From Linnemannia hyalina (Eukaryota > Mortierellomycota > Mortierellomycetes > Mortierellales > Mortierellaceae), in the NCBI GenBank assembly GCA_019671135.1, contig JAHRHY010000024.1, positions 434,001-498,000 of the forward strand: DNA of 64,000 nucleotides, given 5' to 3'. Made by a program: the position numbers and the translations under genes. The notes beneath the pieces were generated by a model, which was given only the letters and a program-made list of their open reading frames with translations, searched no databases and was not told the origin of the DNA. Each line of letters opens with the position of its first letter. The stretch's first letter is position 1. Below are positions 36,808 through 49,052 of this stretch, piece by piece.

Positions 36808-38168
36808 TTAGGCCTTGGGGGTTTCGGGTTCGGGAAGGGCGGGCTTGTCATCACGACCAGGTCTATTAGAATACCAATTGAAATCATATCGATTGTCAGC
36901 ATACACATGAAATGAAATACCCCAATGGTCCTGTGCCATCTTATATCCGTGCCGGGAAAAAAAAAACCATCAAGATCCAATGAATAAAAGTAGATACGTA
37001 CCCAACCTGCTCCCAGGGAGAGGCAGCGCCCTCAAAGTTACGGAAAGCCTGTGCCAACTCGACGGGTTCGACAACGACGCGCTTCTTCTCATCATCATAT
37101 CTGACCTCGACGTAACCGGTCAAGGGGAAGTCTTTCCTGAGAGGGTGACCCTCGAATCCATAATCGGTCAAGATGCGACGGAGATCAGGGTGTCCAGTGA
37201 AGAAGATTCCGTACATGTCCCAAGCCTCACGCTCGAACCAGTTGACAGAGTTGAAGAGACCGGTCAAAGAGGGGACGGGCGAGACCTCGTTGGCGTAGGT
37301 CTTGACACGAATGCGGCCGTTGAAGCGAATCGAGAGGCAGTTGTAGACGACCTCGAAGCGGTTGGGGCGCGAGGGGTAGTCAACTCCACAGACATCCATG
37401 ACCTGCTTGAACTGGGCGTTAGTGTGGTCGCGCAAGAACTCCATGACGGGCAAGATTGCGTTGGGTGCGACGTAGATGGTAAGCTCATCCTTGTAGACAG
37501 AGAACTGTTGAATGAATTTAGGGAGGACCGAGGTCAGGTATTTGCCGTACTCGTGCATGGCTGTGACAGTAGTTTTGACGTCGGACTTGGCCAACTCGTG
37601 GATCCTGGGTCCAGTGGCTATTTGAAAGGATGAGACGAAGCGCGTCAGTCAAGGTAATTCTCGCTTCAATCGTATGTTCTTCACAATGCTTTATCCACAG
37701 ACGACTTACCGCTGCGGGCCATGGCGGAGGAGTGGAAGGAAGAACGGGCCATCGAGAGAGCAGGGATCCTGGCAGGGATCGCTAGAAAGGAGTCAAAGTG
37801 TGTTATGAACAGAACGGTCAAAGGACACTGTTAGGGACACACTGACGTAGCACGGAGTATCAAGCGGCAAGTATCCCGACGCTTGTTCCTGCCGTGAATT
37901 TTATCCTGACGCGACAGAGCTACTCCAGAAATCATCATCCGTTGGTGTGTTTGCTGAATGAACGAGTCCATCGACAAGTTGATCCGGTTTCCCCGAGTTG
38001 TCCGAAAGGTGGTGCAATAGAAAAGTTCCGAAGGCTGGTGAAAAGTAACCATCTCGCTTATTCTTCCGTGTTTGGGATGTGCTGAGGGAATCTGCAGTGG
38101 CTGTTGTATTGCGTACCTCTGGTCGAGGCGGCGCGGAGGGCGGCGGATGCGATGCGCGAGGTCATCAT
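36808..38168 (-). CDS. NADH:ubiquinone oxidoreductase 30 kDa subunit (NDUFS3/NuoC)
   Basis: Core matrix-arm subunit of complex I, 264 aa. Exons on minus: 38168-38117, 37781-37710, 37617-37002, 36862-36808; frame intact. Residues 1-40 are a clear mitochondrial presequence ([18 protein letters not shown], rich in R, A and S, no acids). The 30 kDa signature is complete: EREAWDMYG at 170-178 and [20 protein letters not shown] from 184, ending KDFP. The C-terminus SPWEQVGPG resembles other fungal orthologues. Two ATGs open the frame; either may start it. The gene is divergent from PNKP with a 311 bp spacer and is the second complex I gene of the window. Confidence 0.95.
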
Positions 38169-38479
38169 GGCGAGTCTGAGGGAGCGAGAGAGAGAGAGGG
38201 GAGAGTGGGGACAAGGAGAGTGTGCAAGATTCGAGCCCTTCGGAAATCCGATCATCAGATCATCAGCCGCTGCATTCCCTCACAGAGCGTGCGAGCTAGG
38301 TTTTGTTTCGGTGGCTTTGCTCCTTCTCAGGGCACATGTCACGTGTAGCAACTTTTCATACACGCCCTGTTATGTTGGGCTGAGACAAGCACTTCCTTCT
38401 GCACCTTTGCCACCATTCACAAACTCGGACAGACAGCTCGATTCGCTACCATTGCCACCGTTAAAAACCCTCAACTTGC
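38169..38479. promoter_or_regulatory. Shared divergent promoter, complex I 30 kDa / PNKP
   Basis: 311 bp between the two start codons, so both promoters and leaders must lie here or overlap. No consensus TATA is evident. A TGTCACGTG (CACGTG E-box) occurs at about 38337-38345, a site type used by bHLH factors such as Cbf1; its use here is only inferred. Confidence 0.5.
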
Positions 38480-40604
38480 ATGCACCGTAATAGAACTCGT
38501 GTTCTCTCACTCGCATTCGCCACAGTTTTCCCTGTGTCTAATTTTCAAACCCCTCTCACCTGGCCTCACTTCCAGCGCCAGCTTCACTCAACAAGTACCT
38601 CGCTTGCAACCACCACCACAAAAAAGCCAACACTAAAGCCTATCGCTATGGCTAATAACTCTACTCCCAAAAAGACATCACGTCGCCGAAGCGTCTCCCA
38701 GGATCGCGAATCAACGCCTTCCGCCAAGAAGCCTATGTTCTCGATCTTCCAGAAAGGCTCCAATGCCCACTCCGCACCTGCAGACATTGCCTGGAAGACT
38801 CACGGATCCAGCTTTATTGTCGGCCAGGCATTCCACCCCAAGTCTGGCTCCAAGGTGGCCTCTTTTGATCTTGTAAGTATCGTCGCTGAAAACTGGAAGG
38901 CGTCAGTTGGAAAATTATCTTTCATGGCACTCATAATCTAACTTTTATATCTCCCTTGACAAACCTAATCCAGGACTCGACTCTGATCAAGGTCAATGGA
39001 AAGCACAAGTGGCCCAAGAACGCGGATGATTGGGTCTGGTGGACTCCTGGCGTCCCCGCACATCTGCAACAGCTCGCGGATGAGGGGTAGGTGACAGCTC
39101 TCGCCATATCTTATCGATCGCTAAACGATGAAGTGGGTTCTCAATTGAACCGAATCTCACTATTTCATTCTCCTCTTTTCGCTAGGTACACACTCGTCGT
39201 GATCACCAACCAAGGTGGTCTCGACGGAAATGTCAAAAAACAAGACGAAATGAAGCTGAAGTTTGAAAAGATCTGTGGTCGTCTCAAGCTGCCAATGTGG
39301 ATCTTGATCAGCATGCGAAAGGATCACAATAGGAAACCAATGACAGGACTTTGGCATTGGCTCGAGTCAAAGTTTCTTGAGGACAATGTCGAGATTGGTA
39401 AGTGAGGGAAGAAGCGCGTTCAGTGCTAATAGGCTGCTCATACGTGATACTGGCACGTTCTGATATTTGATATGTGTCTTCCAAAAAAAATAGATCTCGC
39501 GGAGAGCTACTATGTCGGTGATGCTGCCGGACGAATGGATGGCTGGAAAGTCGGTGCTATCAAGGACTTTAACAACACCGATCGGTATGTGTTCTCTTGC
39601 TATGCATGTTTCGTGCTCATTGCGTTCCACTCACGAACGTGTCGCTAATGCGGATCAAATTATTAGCAAGTTTGCTGATTCGTTAGGCCTCCCGTTTCAT
39701 ACCCCAGAGCGCTTTTTCTTGGACCAAGCGTGTCCAGACCACAAGTGGTCATATGGCGGATTTGACCCAAAGAAGTGGCCCGCAGATGGTATAGCCGAGC
39801 ATGCCTTTCAATTGTAACCTAATCATACAGCCTTTATGCAAGCAATCTTACTAGCTTAATCATTTCTTCAACTTGATAGCTCCTCTTTTCTCTCCAACGT
39901 CTACACCACTCTTGGCCGCCCCAGGCGCCAGCGAGTTGATTCTCTTTTGTGGATATCCGGCGTCAGGAAAGAGTTCGTTTGCCTCGAAACATATTCTTTC
40001 TACCGGCTATTACGAATACGTTAACCAGGATACACTGAAGACGAAGGACAAGTGCCTCAAGGCTGTGGATGAAGGTCTGAAGAGCAAAAAGGCGGTCGTT
40101 GTCGACAACACCAATCCAGATGTGGCTACACGTGCGCCATACATTGCCCTCGCCAAGAAATACAATGTGCCAGTAAGGTGTTTTCTGTTCCAGGCTGACA
40201 AGGATCTGGCGACTCACAACAACTACTTCAGGGCATTCCACCGACCATTGATTGCTGCAGCCTCGGAGGCTCTCAGCAAGGCTACTGCTAGTGCGGAAGC
40301 AACGACCATGACCACGACGACAACAACAACCACTACAAGCACCACCACTACTACCACCGCTGTGGAGAGCAGTGCCGATGGAGATCAATCGACATCGGTC
40401 ACCAGCACGACGACAGACAAAAAGGTGAAGGTGACCAAGGTCAGGGATGAGCCAGTGCGAGAGCGATTGTCTGAAATGGTGTTTGCGGCATATGCGAAGA
40501 AATACCAGGAGCCGACCCTAAAGGAGGGCTTTACTGAGATCAAGAAGATCAACTTTATCCCTGACGACGATATCCGGGCCACCTGGGAGCGCTGGTACTT
40601 CTAG
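38480..40604 (+). CDS. Bifunctional polynucleotide kinase 3'-phosphatase (PNKP/Pnk1)
   Basis: DNA-end-cleaning repair enzyme: removes 3' phosphates and phosphorylates 5' OH ends before gap filling and ligation. Six exons: 38480-38872, 38974-39086, 39186-39397, 39494-39584, 39667-39788, 39880-40604; 551 aa. The HAD phosphatase motif DLDST (130-134) spans the exon 1/2 junction; TNQGG and GDAAGR motifs follow. The kinase has P-loop GYPASGKSS (335-343) and the DNTNP block. A Thr/Ser homopolymer insert (about 450-500) interrupts the kinase domain. There is no FHA domain, as in S. pombe Pnk1. The first 56 residues look like a mitochondrial presequence. An in-frame ATG at 38648 would start a form beginning with a basic KKTSRRRS segment suited to nuclear import. 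Confidence 0.95.
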
Positions 40605-40786
40605 ATTCTGATTTCACCTCAGATAAACTCTAGCCCCCCCTCCGACTGAATAAATTTGGCTTTCGTCTGTCACATATTCGCGCGTGCGCTTTTTTCCTCT
40701 TTTCTTTCTTTTCTTTCTTTTCCCCATCGCCTTTTCCCTTCACTGCAATCTCCCAGCAGCAACATCAACAGCAGCGAAGCATAGCA

Positions 40787-43700
40787 ATGGACCGGACAAG
40801 GTTCAAGCCCAAGGAGCACTATGGGTCCAGCCCGTCCACTACCACCACCCGGGTACAACAATCACAACCGCTACCAACGTTGATCTACGGAACAAGCATT
40901 GACTACCAGGAACGTGCCAAACGACTTCGGCTCACAGGCCCTCCACCAGATCACGATCTCAACCCATTCAACGCGCCAACAGTCAACAAGATCGAAAACA
41001 TGTTTGAACGAGTCATGTCCATCGCGAAATCATCTTCTTCCTCGTCATCTGCTTCTCAGCCAGCACGGAGGCACGACTTGTTCGCATCACCACCACCACC
41101 ACCACCACCGCATCATTCTTTTTCCTCAACGCGCAACACATACGAGCGACACCAAATAAAGCCTGAGGAGAAGGATACTATCGCTTCGACATTCACGCAT
41201 CTCCGTCATGAGCAGCCAAGGCAGAGCACTTTCTCGTTGTCGTCGAGCAGCAGGAGCTATATACCAGTTCCAACAGCAGCCCCCCAAGGACATCATCAAT
41301 ACTCTCGGCCGCCCATCCCTTCTGTCTGGTCCACATTATCATCTCAACTCACTACCAGTGAAGCAGATGAGAAGGCAAACAGGTACCGGTATATGCTCCC
41401 TCCTATGGATGCAGCCACGACTACATTGACTCGACCAACGGCAACCAACAAGTCTACTCAAGAGGAGCCACAACAACAGCAACAAACGCAGGAACCAATT
41501 TACCAGCAACCTCTGCGAGCACCGTCGGTCCCTATGAAAAGGCCCCTCTCTCCCGAGCCACCTGGTAATCGCAATGGTCTTTTTTACGCGTTACTGTCTT
41601 ATTGGTTTTTGTAGATGCCCTGCTCGATGGTGAACCAAATCATCTAACATTCCTGCCATGTGTTATAAAAAAAATGTAGCATCAGAGGTCATGGACGCTG
41701 ACAGTGATGATGAAGATGTGGTGGAGATCCTGTCTTCCGACGACGAAGAAGAAGGCGGACGAGAGCTTTCGGCAGAGGACGAGGAGCACTACTCCTATTC
41801 TGACGAGGACGAGCAGGAGGAAGAGGACGAGTTCGAACAGTACCCTGACGGGCAGCATGTTATCCTTGACGACGACGATGACGATATCGATGTTGGGCAT
41901 TCAAAGGAGCCACGTTGGGTCGACGAGCTAGATAAGGCATACCATATGCAACACGAACGGCATCATCACAACCGCTCCGAAGACTTGCGGGAGATCGGAG
42001 CAGATCAAGAAGACAGTCAGGAAGAAGATGCAGTCGAGGTCGAGGATGATGATGATGTCGTGGAAGAGGAGTATGACGATGATGAAGATGTCACGGGCGA
42101 ACATCAAACCGACGAGGATGAAGAAGAAGTGTCACCGGAGGAGATTCGTCGCCAGCGGAACGAAATGAACCGACAGCTTCGAGGACAGATGGGCATGAGC
42201 ATGGGCATGGGCATATCGAATGCACCTCGGTTTGGTCAAAGACACCCCCTCGGTCCGATGGAGCCAGTGGATCTGGAAGACGACGAGGATGATGAGATTG
42301 CTGAAGGTGTGAGCGATCAGGAGGATCCCGAGGGCATGGACGAATATGAAAACCGTGAACCGGGCGAGGTGATTGAGGAAGGAGAAGAGTACCCGTCGGA
42401 TGAGGAGACCCATAGAGACGGTGCCGAACCGCGAGAGCTCCATGATGATGGCGCATCATCCGAGGGTGAACCAGAGGTCGACATTTCCCTTGCTCAACCC
42501 CACCAACAACGGGCCTCGTTGTCTCACCACTTGCAGGAGAACTTGCGTCATTTGGAGAGCGTGATGCCACCACATGAGCGGTACGACAGCCCTACAGACA
42601 ATGTTGTCATGCTTCTCGACAGCGATGAAGAGGAGGGGGAGTACCCTCAAGACGATAGCGAGGTGGAAGACGACGATGCAGAGCAGGAGGAATTGGAGTA
42701 TGACGGCGACTCCCAGGACGATCAAGAAGGAGAGTATGAGCAGGACCAGAAAGACGAGTACGGCCAACCCGCCTATACGACTCAAGACAACAACACCTGG
42801 GAGGATGACCAAGGTGGTGACCCTGAGAAAATCAACGACGTCTCGGGATCAAACGTTGCGGTGGCGGATTCTGTCATCCAGATTGTTGGCGAGGTGATCA
42901 ATCGGGATGAGTATGCCCACGAAGCCACGGAGGGTCGCATGTCGCAAGAGTCACAGGATCCATATGAGCAACTTCGCACCTTTACTTCGTCAACCTCGAG
43001 CTCTGGCTTTGGAGAGTCCGCTTTGTTTCAGAGTCATGTGAGCGACAACGTCCGACTCAACCTTGACACGGATCAGGTTGGCATGGACGGGGATTTTGTC
43101 AGTGAAGTTATAGAAGCCAGCGCCGTACAGGATGAGGAGATGCAGTCGCCGCCAGCGTCACCTGCGGAAGAGTATGAGGTTGAGCAACAGTCTCGATACA
43201 TGGATTCTGGCGATGGCCTTGGTGGCCATGACACCGGTGTTGTGATGGAATATCCACGTCTTGTTGATGCCCGGAACGACCCGTCTCTGACAAATGTGGT
43301 TATGACTGAGATCCCAGGCTACCAAGGGCTCCCATCGGCGCCAGAGTTTGAGTCAGAAACGGACGCTGACAATAGCCAGGTTCAGTTCGAAGAGGACCTT
43401 CCTTCTTCAGGAATCGTTGTGGATGAGATGGAGGAACCAGAGGAACTCCAGCAGATGTCAGAGGTCGATTCAGAGGCGGACGCCGGTGTGAGCCAGATCC
43501 AGATCCAGATCAAGCAAGTCTCAACTACCACCGTCACCACCTCCACAGTTCCTGCTGACAGTTACGTCGTCCTGACTGACGAGCCACATACTGACATGTC
43601 TTTGGTGCAACAGGAAGTTCAGCCACTTACCGACATGGAGGAGGAACTCGAGTCAGAAGCCTTCGCGACTCCTCATTCTCAGCTTGCGTCTGCCCGGACC

Positions 43701-45236
43701 CCACTTCTGGACAGGTTACACTCAATCGCTCAGGAGGAGAATATCGACCTTCAGTCTCCAGCACAGTCGACTTCATCAACCTCCACGGAACTGTTTTCGA
43801 CTCCCACCTTCATCCCATTAGGCTTTATGCAGCCTGCGCAATCTACCGATAGCCTTAGGTCTCCCGCCACATTCGCCACGCCCGTCACTACCTTCGCTAC
43901 GCCAGACACCGCCTTCGACACTCCAACCGCCTCGTCAACTGCTGCTGAAGCGGAGCGTTCAGACTTGTCACCGGCTCAACCACGCAAGACAAGACTGACT
44001 CGCATGAGTACGATGGCACAGACTGTTCGGGATGGTCAGGCCTACATGGATCAACTTGCGGTTAGATCGAGTCCCAGCAACAGCAAGACCAACTCTGCCT
44101 CGACAGCGGACTCACACGACATGGATTCCTCGTCATCATCGCCATCTCTCAAGCGTAGCAGTACCGGGTCGTCTCATGGCAGGACTGCGGCCAACATGTT
44201 CCTGTTGGTCAAGGAAGCACGGGAGTTTTGTGCCGGTGGACCCTCTCGTGTGGGGTTTGGCCCGATGGATGAAGAACCTGCGAGGGACACGGTGATGAAT
44301 GAGGAAGTAGGAGGACAGGCCGTTATGGCAGAGGATCGCGTCTCTTCTGCCGGTTCTCAACCTTCAACACCCCACAAGAGCGGCGTTGTCGATCTGGTCG
44401 CCGAGTTGGTCATCCAGAGCAAGGTCAAGGGCCACCATGCGCTTCGCATCAATCCATCGTCGCCTGGAAGATCACCCGTCATCAATGCGTCTCCGTCCAG
44501 GTCGAGCAGCCAGGAACCAAGCGTGATTTCGCCCATGGTCCCACAGTATCCGCTTTCTCAGCCGCCACCTTCAGTGGGTCCAGCATCGTCGGTCTTTACA
44601 TTCGGACAGGGATCTCCCTCCAAAAGCGTTCCTGCGTTGCCTAGTGTCGGATTTGGGTTCGGAACGACGTTCGTCATGACGCCAAAGGAGAGGAGGACAT
44701 CTGTCGGCTCGGCGAGTTCTAAGACGTCGCCCCGGAAGGGCAGTGGGTTAGGTTCGTACGCGTTTGGTTTGGATTCAGAGGATTTGAGCAGTACAGCCGT
44801 TGAGCCTGCGCTTCCTGGCGTTACCGAGGACGAAGAGGTTGAGGAGCCAAACGATCGCCACGACCGGGAGAGGAAGGGCGCTGCTGTGGAGACTCTTGGT
44901 GTGTTCGAAATTGAGAGCCCCGGACAGGCGATCGAGACTGAGGAGGAGGAGAATGATAGTGATATAGCTGGTGACGAGGCGTCTTCGAGTCTGACTGTCG
45001 GTGTCGAGGATGAGAGTGACAGCGAGGGCGAGGACCAGGAAGGTGACGAGAAGGCTGGTGCCCCAGCTGGTGCTACTGCTGCTGAGGGCAAGGGGAAGAA
45101 GAAGGCTCGCAAGACAAGCAAGGGCAAGAAGCCTGCGCCCAAGGTACAAGCCAAGAGATTGAAGCGTCGCGAGTTGTTCTGGCAGAAGAAGCAACAAGAT
45201 ATGCAGCAGCTCCAGCAAGCTCCTCCACAAGAGTAA
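40787..45236 (+). CDS. Large acidic low-complexity protein with SUMO-interaction-like motifs
   Basis: Not recognised as a named family. Two exons, 40787-41564 and 41680-45236, encode 1444 aa. The N-terminus has a basic cluster (ERAKRLRL) and NPFNAPTVNKIENMFERV, followed by Ser and Pro runs. The centre is extremely acidic, with long D/E tracts. Two hydrophobic cores are followed directly by acids, VVEILSSDDEEE (about 41718-41753) and NVVMLLDSDEEE (about 42599-42640), the pattern of SUMO-interacting motifs. The C-terminus is Ser/Thr-rich and ends in a basic tail (GKGKKKARKTSKGKK, KRLKRRELFWQKKQQ). Composition suggests a nuclear or nuclear-envelope protein; a nucleoporin-like or chromatin role is possible but unproven. 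It lies only 182 bp after the PNKP stop. Confidence 0.75.
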
Positions 45237-45601
45237 TAGAGTCGTGGCCAACTTTTCTTCTCTTCCCGTACAACTTCCATTGCTATTCTCTTTTTTTTTT
45301 CCCCCCCCTTCCTCTTCATATCCTATTTGCCTTTACACGTCTACCCTCTTTCGCATTGACAACAACCCCTCCTTTCTTACTTCCTTTACCTCTTTCTTTT
45401 TTTTGTTCACACTATTACCATAATTAAAACATGAAACGCTACAAAAAAAAAAGGCGACTCGTGTTGTGTGATGAAGGGCGAAGGAAAGAAAACCACTTAT
45501 TATTATCTGTACTATTTTTTTTTTTTTTTTTTTTTTTTTTTTGTTGTTGTTTGTAGATACTTTTCTATGCGTGCTTCCTGATATTTGTTTACCACTACAT
45601 T
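45237..45601. other. Convergent 3' spacer with T24 run
   Basis: 365 bp between two stops. A 24-base T run lies near 45518-45541 and several shorter runs occur. It contains the 3' UTRs. No other feature is seen. Confidence 0.6.
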
Positions 45602-46142
45602 CTACAAGGCAAAGCCAGAATAAGTCGAGCCAGTGACAGGAGAAGAAGTCGACTCGATATCGAATGACGACGAAGAGTTCATGGACGCATTCGCAGATCG
45701 ACGCCATTCACCAACCGCGTCCCTTAACCGCGTCCGCTTCTCGTCCAGCCCTGTCTGTGTCGTACTGCCGATGGTTCGGTAAGGGAGGGGAGTGACGGCG
45801 GTGGCAGAGACGGGTGTTGGAGTCGAGGTATATATGGACGATGAGGAGGGGTAAGGGGATGTAGGGGACGGGGCCATAGAGGACGCTTGTGAGGAGGACG
45901 AGGCTGCCGAGAGCGATGGGGTGGGGCCCCCGCGCCAGTTGCCAGTTGAGAGGAAGGGGGGAGGTTGTGGACGGGACGAGGGAGACGACGACGACGACGA
46001 GGATGAAGTAGAATTCCTGTTGATGGAGGATTTCTTGCGGAGGACAGAATTTAAGAAAAAGTCGTCGTCGCAGCTCTCGTCGATGATGTAGGGAGATCCG
46101 GACTCGTACTTTTGGTAATCGTCTTCGTCTTGGCCGCCGCCG

Positions 46143-46191
<49 letters not shown>

Positions 46192-49052
46192 CGTTGTTGT
46201 TGTAGTTGTTGTTGTTATTGTTGTACATGTGGAATGGGTGGCCTTGCTGCTTCTGGTAGGTAAAGTCTTCTTGGGGCATGGCAGGTAACGGTCGCTCGAG
46301 TTCGTGATCGTAGGTCCTGAGTTCGTGTGTGGAAGAATGACTGGAACGCAAGGACCCTTCCCGCTCCTCGATCGCAACAATCGACATGTTGAACTGAGAA
46401 GTAACAGCAGGTGGCTGCTGCTGGGCACTTTCGAGAGCGATAGTGGCGATTGGCGAAGCCGATAACACAGGTGAGGGTATCCTCCTGTCCTTGTCAGAGG
46501 TGCCACTCTGAAGTCCCAGCCAATCCTCATTCGATGACAGGACAGAGGGTGATAAGTCTGGGAGTTCTGGCAACTGCGGTAACGCACCTCCCTTGCTATT
46601 GCCGCCCATACCAACAGATCCAGGAACAGCTCTAGTCGATCCCACAGCTGTCGTGACACTCGACGTCGTAGTAAACCCAGACGTAAAACTTGCAGATCGA
46701 CCAGGACGAGCCACGCCTAATACAGATGACTGAGAAGCCGAGGCTGCAGATCGAGGGGACGAACCAGAGCCACCAGAAGGGTTGTTGGGTCCGAATGAAG
46801 TCTGCAAGAATTTGGGGACAAACTTGCCAAACAGTTTAGAAGATCGACGGCCGGATTTTGCGGCGGGAGGTGATGCTGCAGCAGCGATAGCGGCGACTCC
46901 TGCGGCCGGTGCTGGTGTTGGTGGAGTTGAAGACAGTATAGCGCCCTTGCTAATGGCTTCATCATTAGTGTCGGGGGAAGACGAAGGGGTCATACTGCTA
47001 CGACGGAGCGGGCTAGATGCAGGCGGTGATGTTCCTGTGAAGGCACGGTCGAGCGCGGATTTTTGGGGTGGTGGTGGAGGGAGGTCTGTGGTATCAGGCA
47101 CTTGGAGGGAGTGGGCCATTGGATGGATTTGACTGGCTGGGTTCTAAAGGCATTTAATTTTGACATTGCGAGACAAGGGGGAGAGGTCAGTTTAGGTGAT
47201 TGATATCAGTGATCAGTGGAACCCACATACATCTTCTCTATGGATATGACTGTTTGATCCGTCTGGTGCCTGGAATGAATGGGTGAGAGATGCCCAGAAT
47301 GGGCGAGGTGTGTGCATGTATGTTCCTGAGATATTTGGGGAATGGGGATGGAGTGGGTAACTTGAGGAAGAAACGTGTTCCCTGGAGAACGCATGCCAAT
47401 GGTTTGTTTACACCTCATGCGTGTACATGTGTTTGAGTATGTCTGCTATTTCCTGGGGATGTCGTCAGTTTTCAGTTCAGTTCAGTTCAGTTGAGTTCAG
47501 TTCAGTTCAGATATCTTCTTCCGCCTTTCCCCTTTCCCTCTTCTTTCTCCACCCTCAGGCGACTTTCAAAAAAATGGGCGGATGAAAAAGTAAAATAAAA
47601 GAAATGGGTTGATGGTTGACTGACGGACGGACGGACTGAGAAAATGAAAGAAGGGTAGGGTTTCTTGGGCTGAAGTTTAAAGTTCCCTCTCAGGTTGTCT
47701 CTTTGCTATCACGTTGTGTGTAGCGGACAAAGTAACTTCATTATTCTTTCTTTTAAAACTTTTTCTTGAGTAAGGGGGGAGGGACTCACCTGTTGTTCCG
47801 GGAGAGATGATGGGGATGTTGTCCAGGAAGAAGGAGATGCTGGGGTTGCGATAACATGATCCTTATTCATCATCAGCCTGACATCTAGATCTGCTTGAGG
47901 GAGGAACGCAGTAGCAGGAGTCGCTGTAGGAGTACGAGTCGCAGCATCAGTCTCGGGAAGCGACAAGGCCCATCCAGGCGTGGATTGCGCTCTTGCATGT
48001 ATTGCCTGTTGCTGCGATTGTTGTTCGTTGTCTCTGAGGGCCTCCATCACTCCCCGAACAAGACCGAGGCTTGCATTGTGGCCAAGTTCACTCTTATGTT
48101 TACGATGGTGATCCATGGGTGCGAGCGTTGTTGACGTGGCAGGCGGAGAGAGGGGATGGTCGGACGTAGACTCACGTAACTCTCGGATCGATTCCAAGGT
48201 CAGAGCTCGAGGTCGAGTGACGATGGTGAGTGAGTGTCTGTTCGTCATCGATGGTAGGTCTGTTATCGTTGTTGTTGTTTTTGTTGTTGTTGTTGTTGTC
48301 TGTGTGATGGTGGGACAGAGCAGAGAGGAGGTCGAGGTTTGTGCGCTGCTGGCGGTTGTTGTTTTTGTGTTCACACCAGCGTAGTTGGGTAAGGAAGAAA
48401 GTGCGACCGAGGAGGAGGAGGAGGAAGTCAGGGGGTGGGGCTGGGGTTGTTGCCCTTCTGCCCCCTCACCCTCCTGCTGTTGCTGTTGATCCTGCTCCTG
48501 CTCTTGGTCCCCTTTATCACCCCTGGGGCCCTCACCAGCCTGCTGTTCCTGTTCCTGACCCTCCTTCAAAACCCCTGACGAAGAAGGCGTGATGACCATT
48601 GTGACAAGAGAAGTACTTGGATCGTACGACAAGGAGCCAGCTGAGCCGGATGTCTTTGCCGGAGAAGTCGAAGCAGAGGAAGAAGTCGAAGCAGTCGATG
48701 CAGACGAGTTTCGTTGGGCCGAGGACCGTTTCCGACCATGCTCACGGACGATGCCATTGAAGGACTCTCGATGCTTTTGGTGTAAAGAAGCAGTTGTGAG
48801 ACATGATGTAGGGGAGAGTGACGGGGAAGGGATTTTTGATAGAGAGATAGAGGTAGAAGGGGAGGATGGAGTGAGGGTGGAAGTGGTGGAGGGAAGGATG
48901 AGCTCTTCGCCCTCGGCAAAGGCGGTGGGGATGGAGGGGGTGAGGGTGGGGCGGGATCGTTCGTATTCGTTGTATGCGTTGTGGGAGAGGCGTCTTGCTC
49001 TGTGGAGGAGTGCCTCTGCGACCGAGGGTGATGCTGGAGAGAGAGTGGCCAT
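45602..49052 (-). CDS. Ser/Thr/Pro-rich protein with Asn homopolymer, unknown function
   Basis: Two long open stretches are joined here into one gene: exon 1 49052-47790 ends at a good GTGAGT donor and exon 2 47143-45602 begins after a TTTAG acceptor, both phase 0, giving 934 aa. The 646 bp intron contains a TTCAG-type pentanucleotide array (about 47472-47510). Alternatively these are two separate genes. The protein is nearly all low complexity, with Ser/Thr-rich N-terminus, Q/E runs, and a GTT-encoded Asn tract with about 20 N (46142-46230). The more conserved-looking pieces are [20 protein letters not shown] at the start, [17 protein letters not shown] in the middle and [19 protein letters not shown] near the end. 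It may be a phosphorylated scaffold, but I do not recognise it. Confidence 0.6.

Noticed and set aside
38225..38245. T-arm-like ATTCGAGCCC suggesting a tRNA
   Set aside because: No matching acceptor, D or anticodon arms around it.
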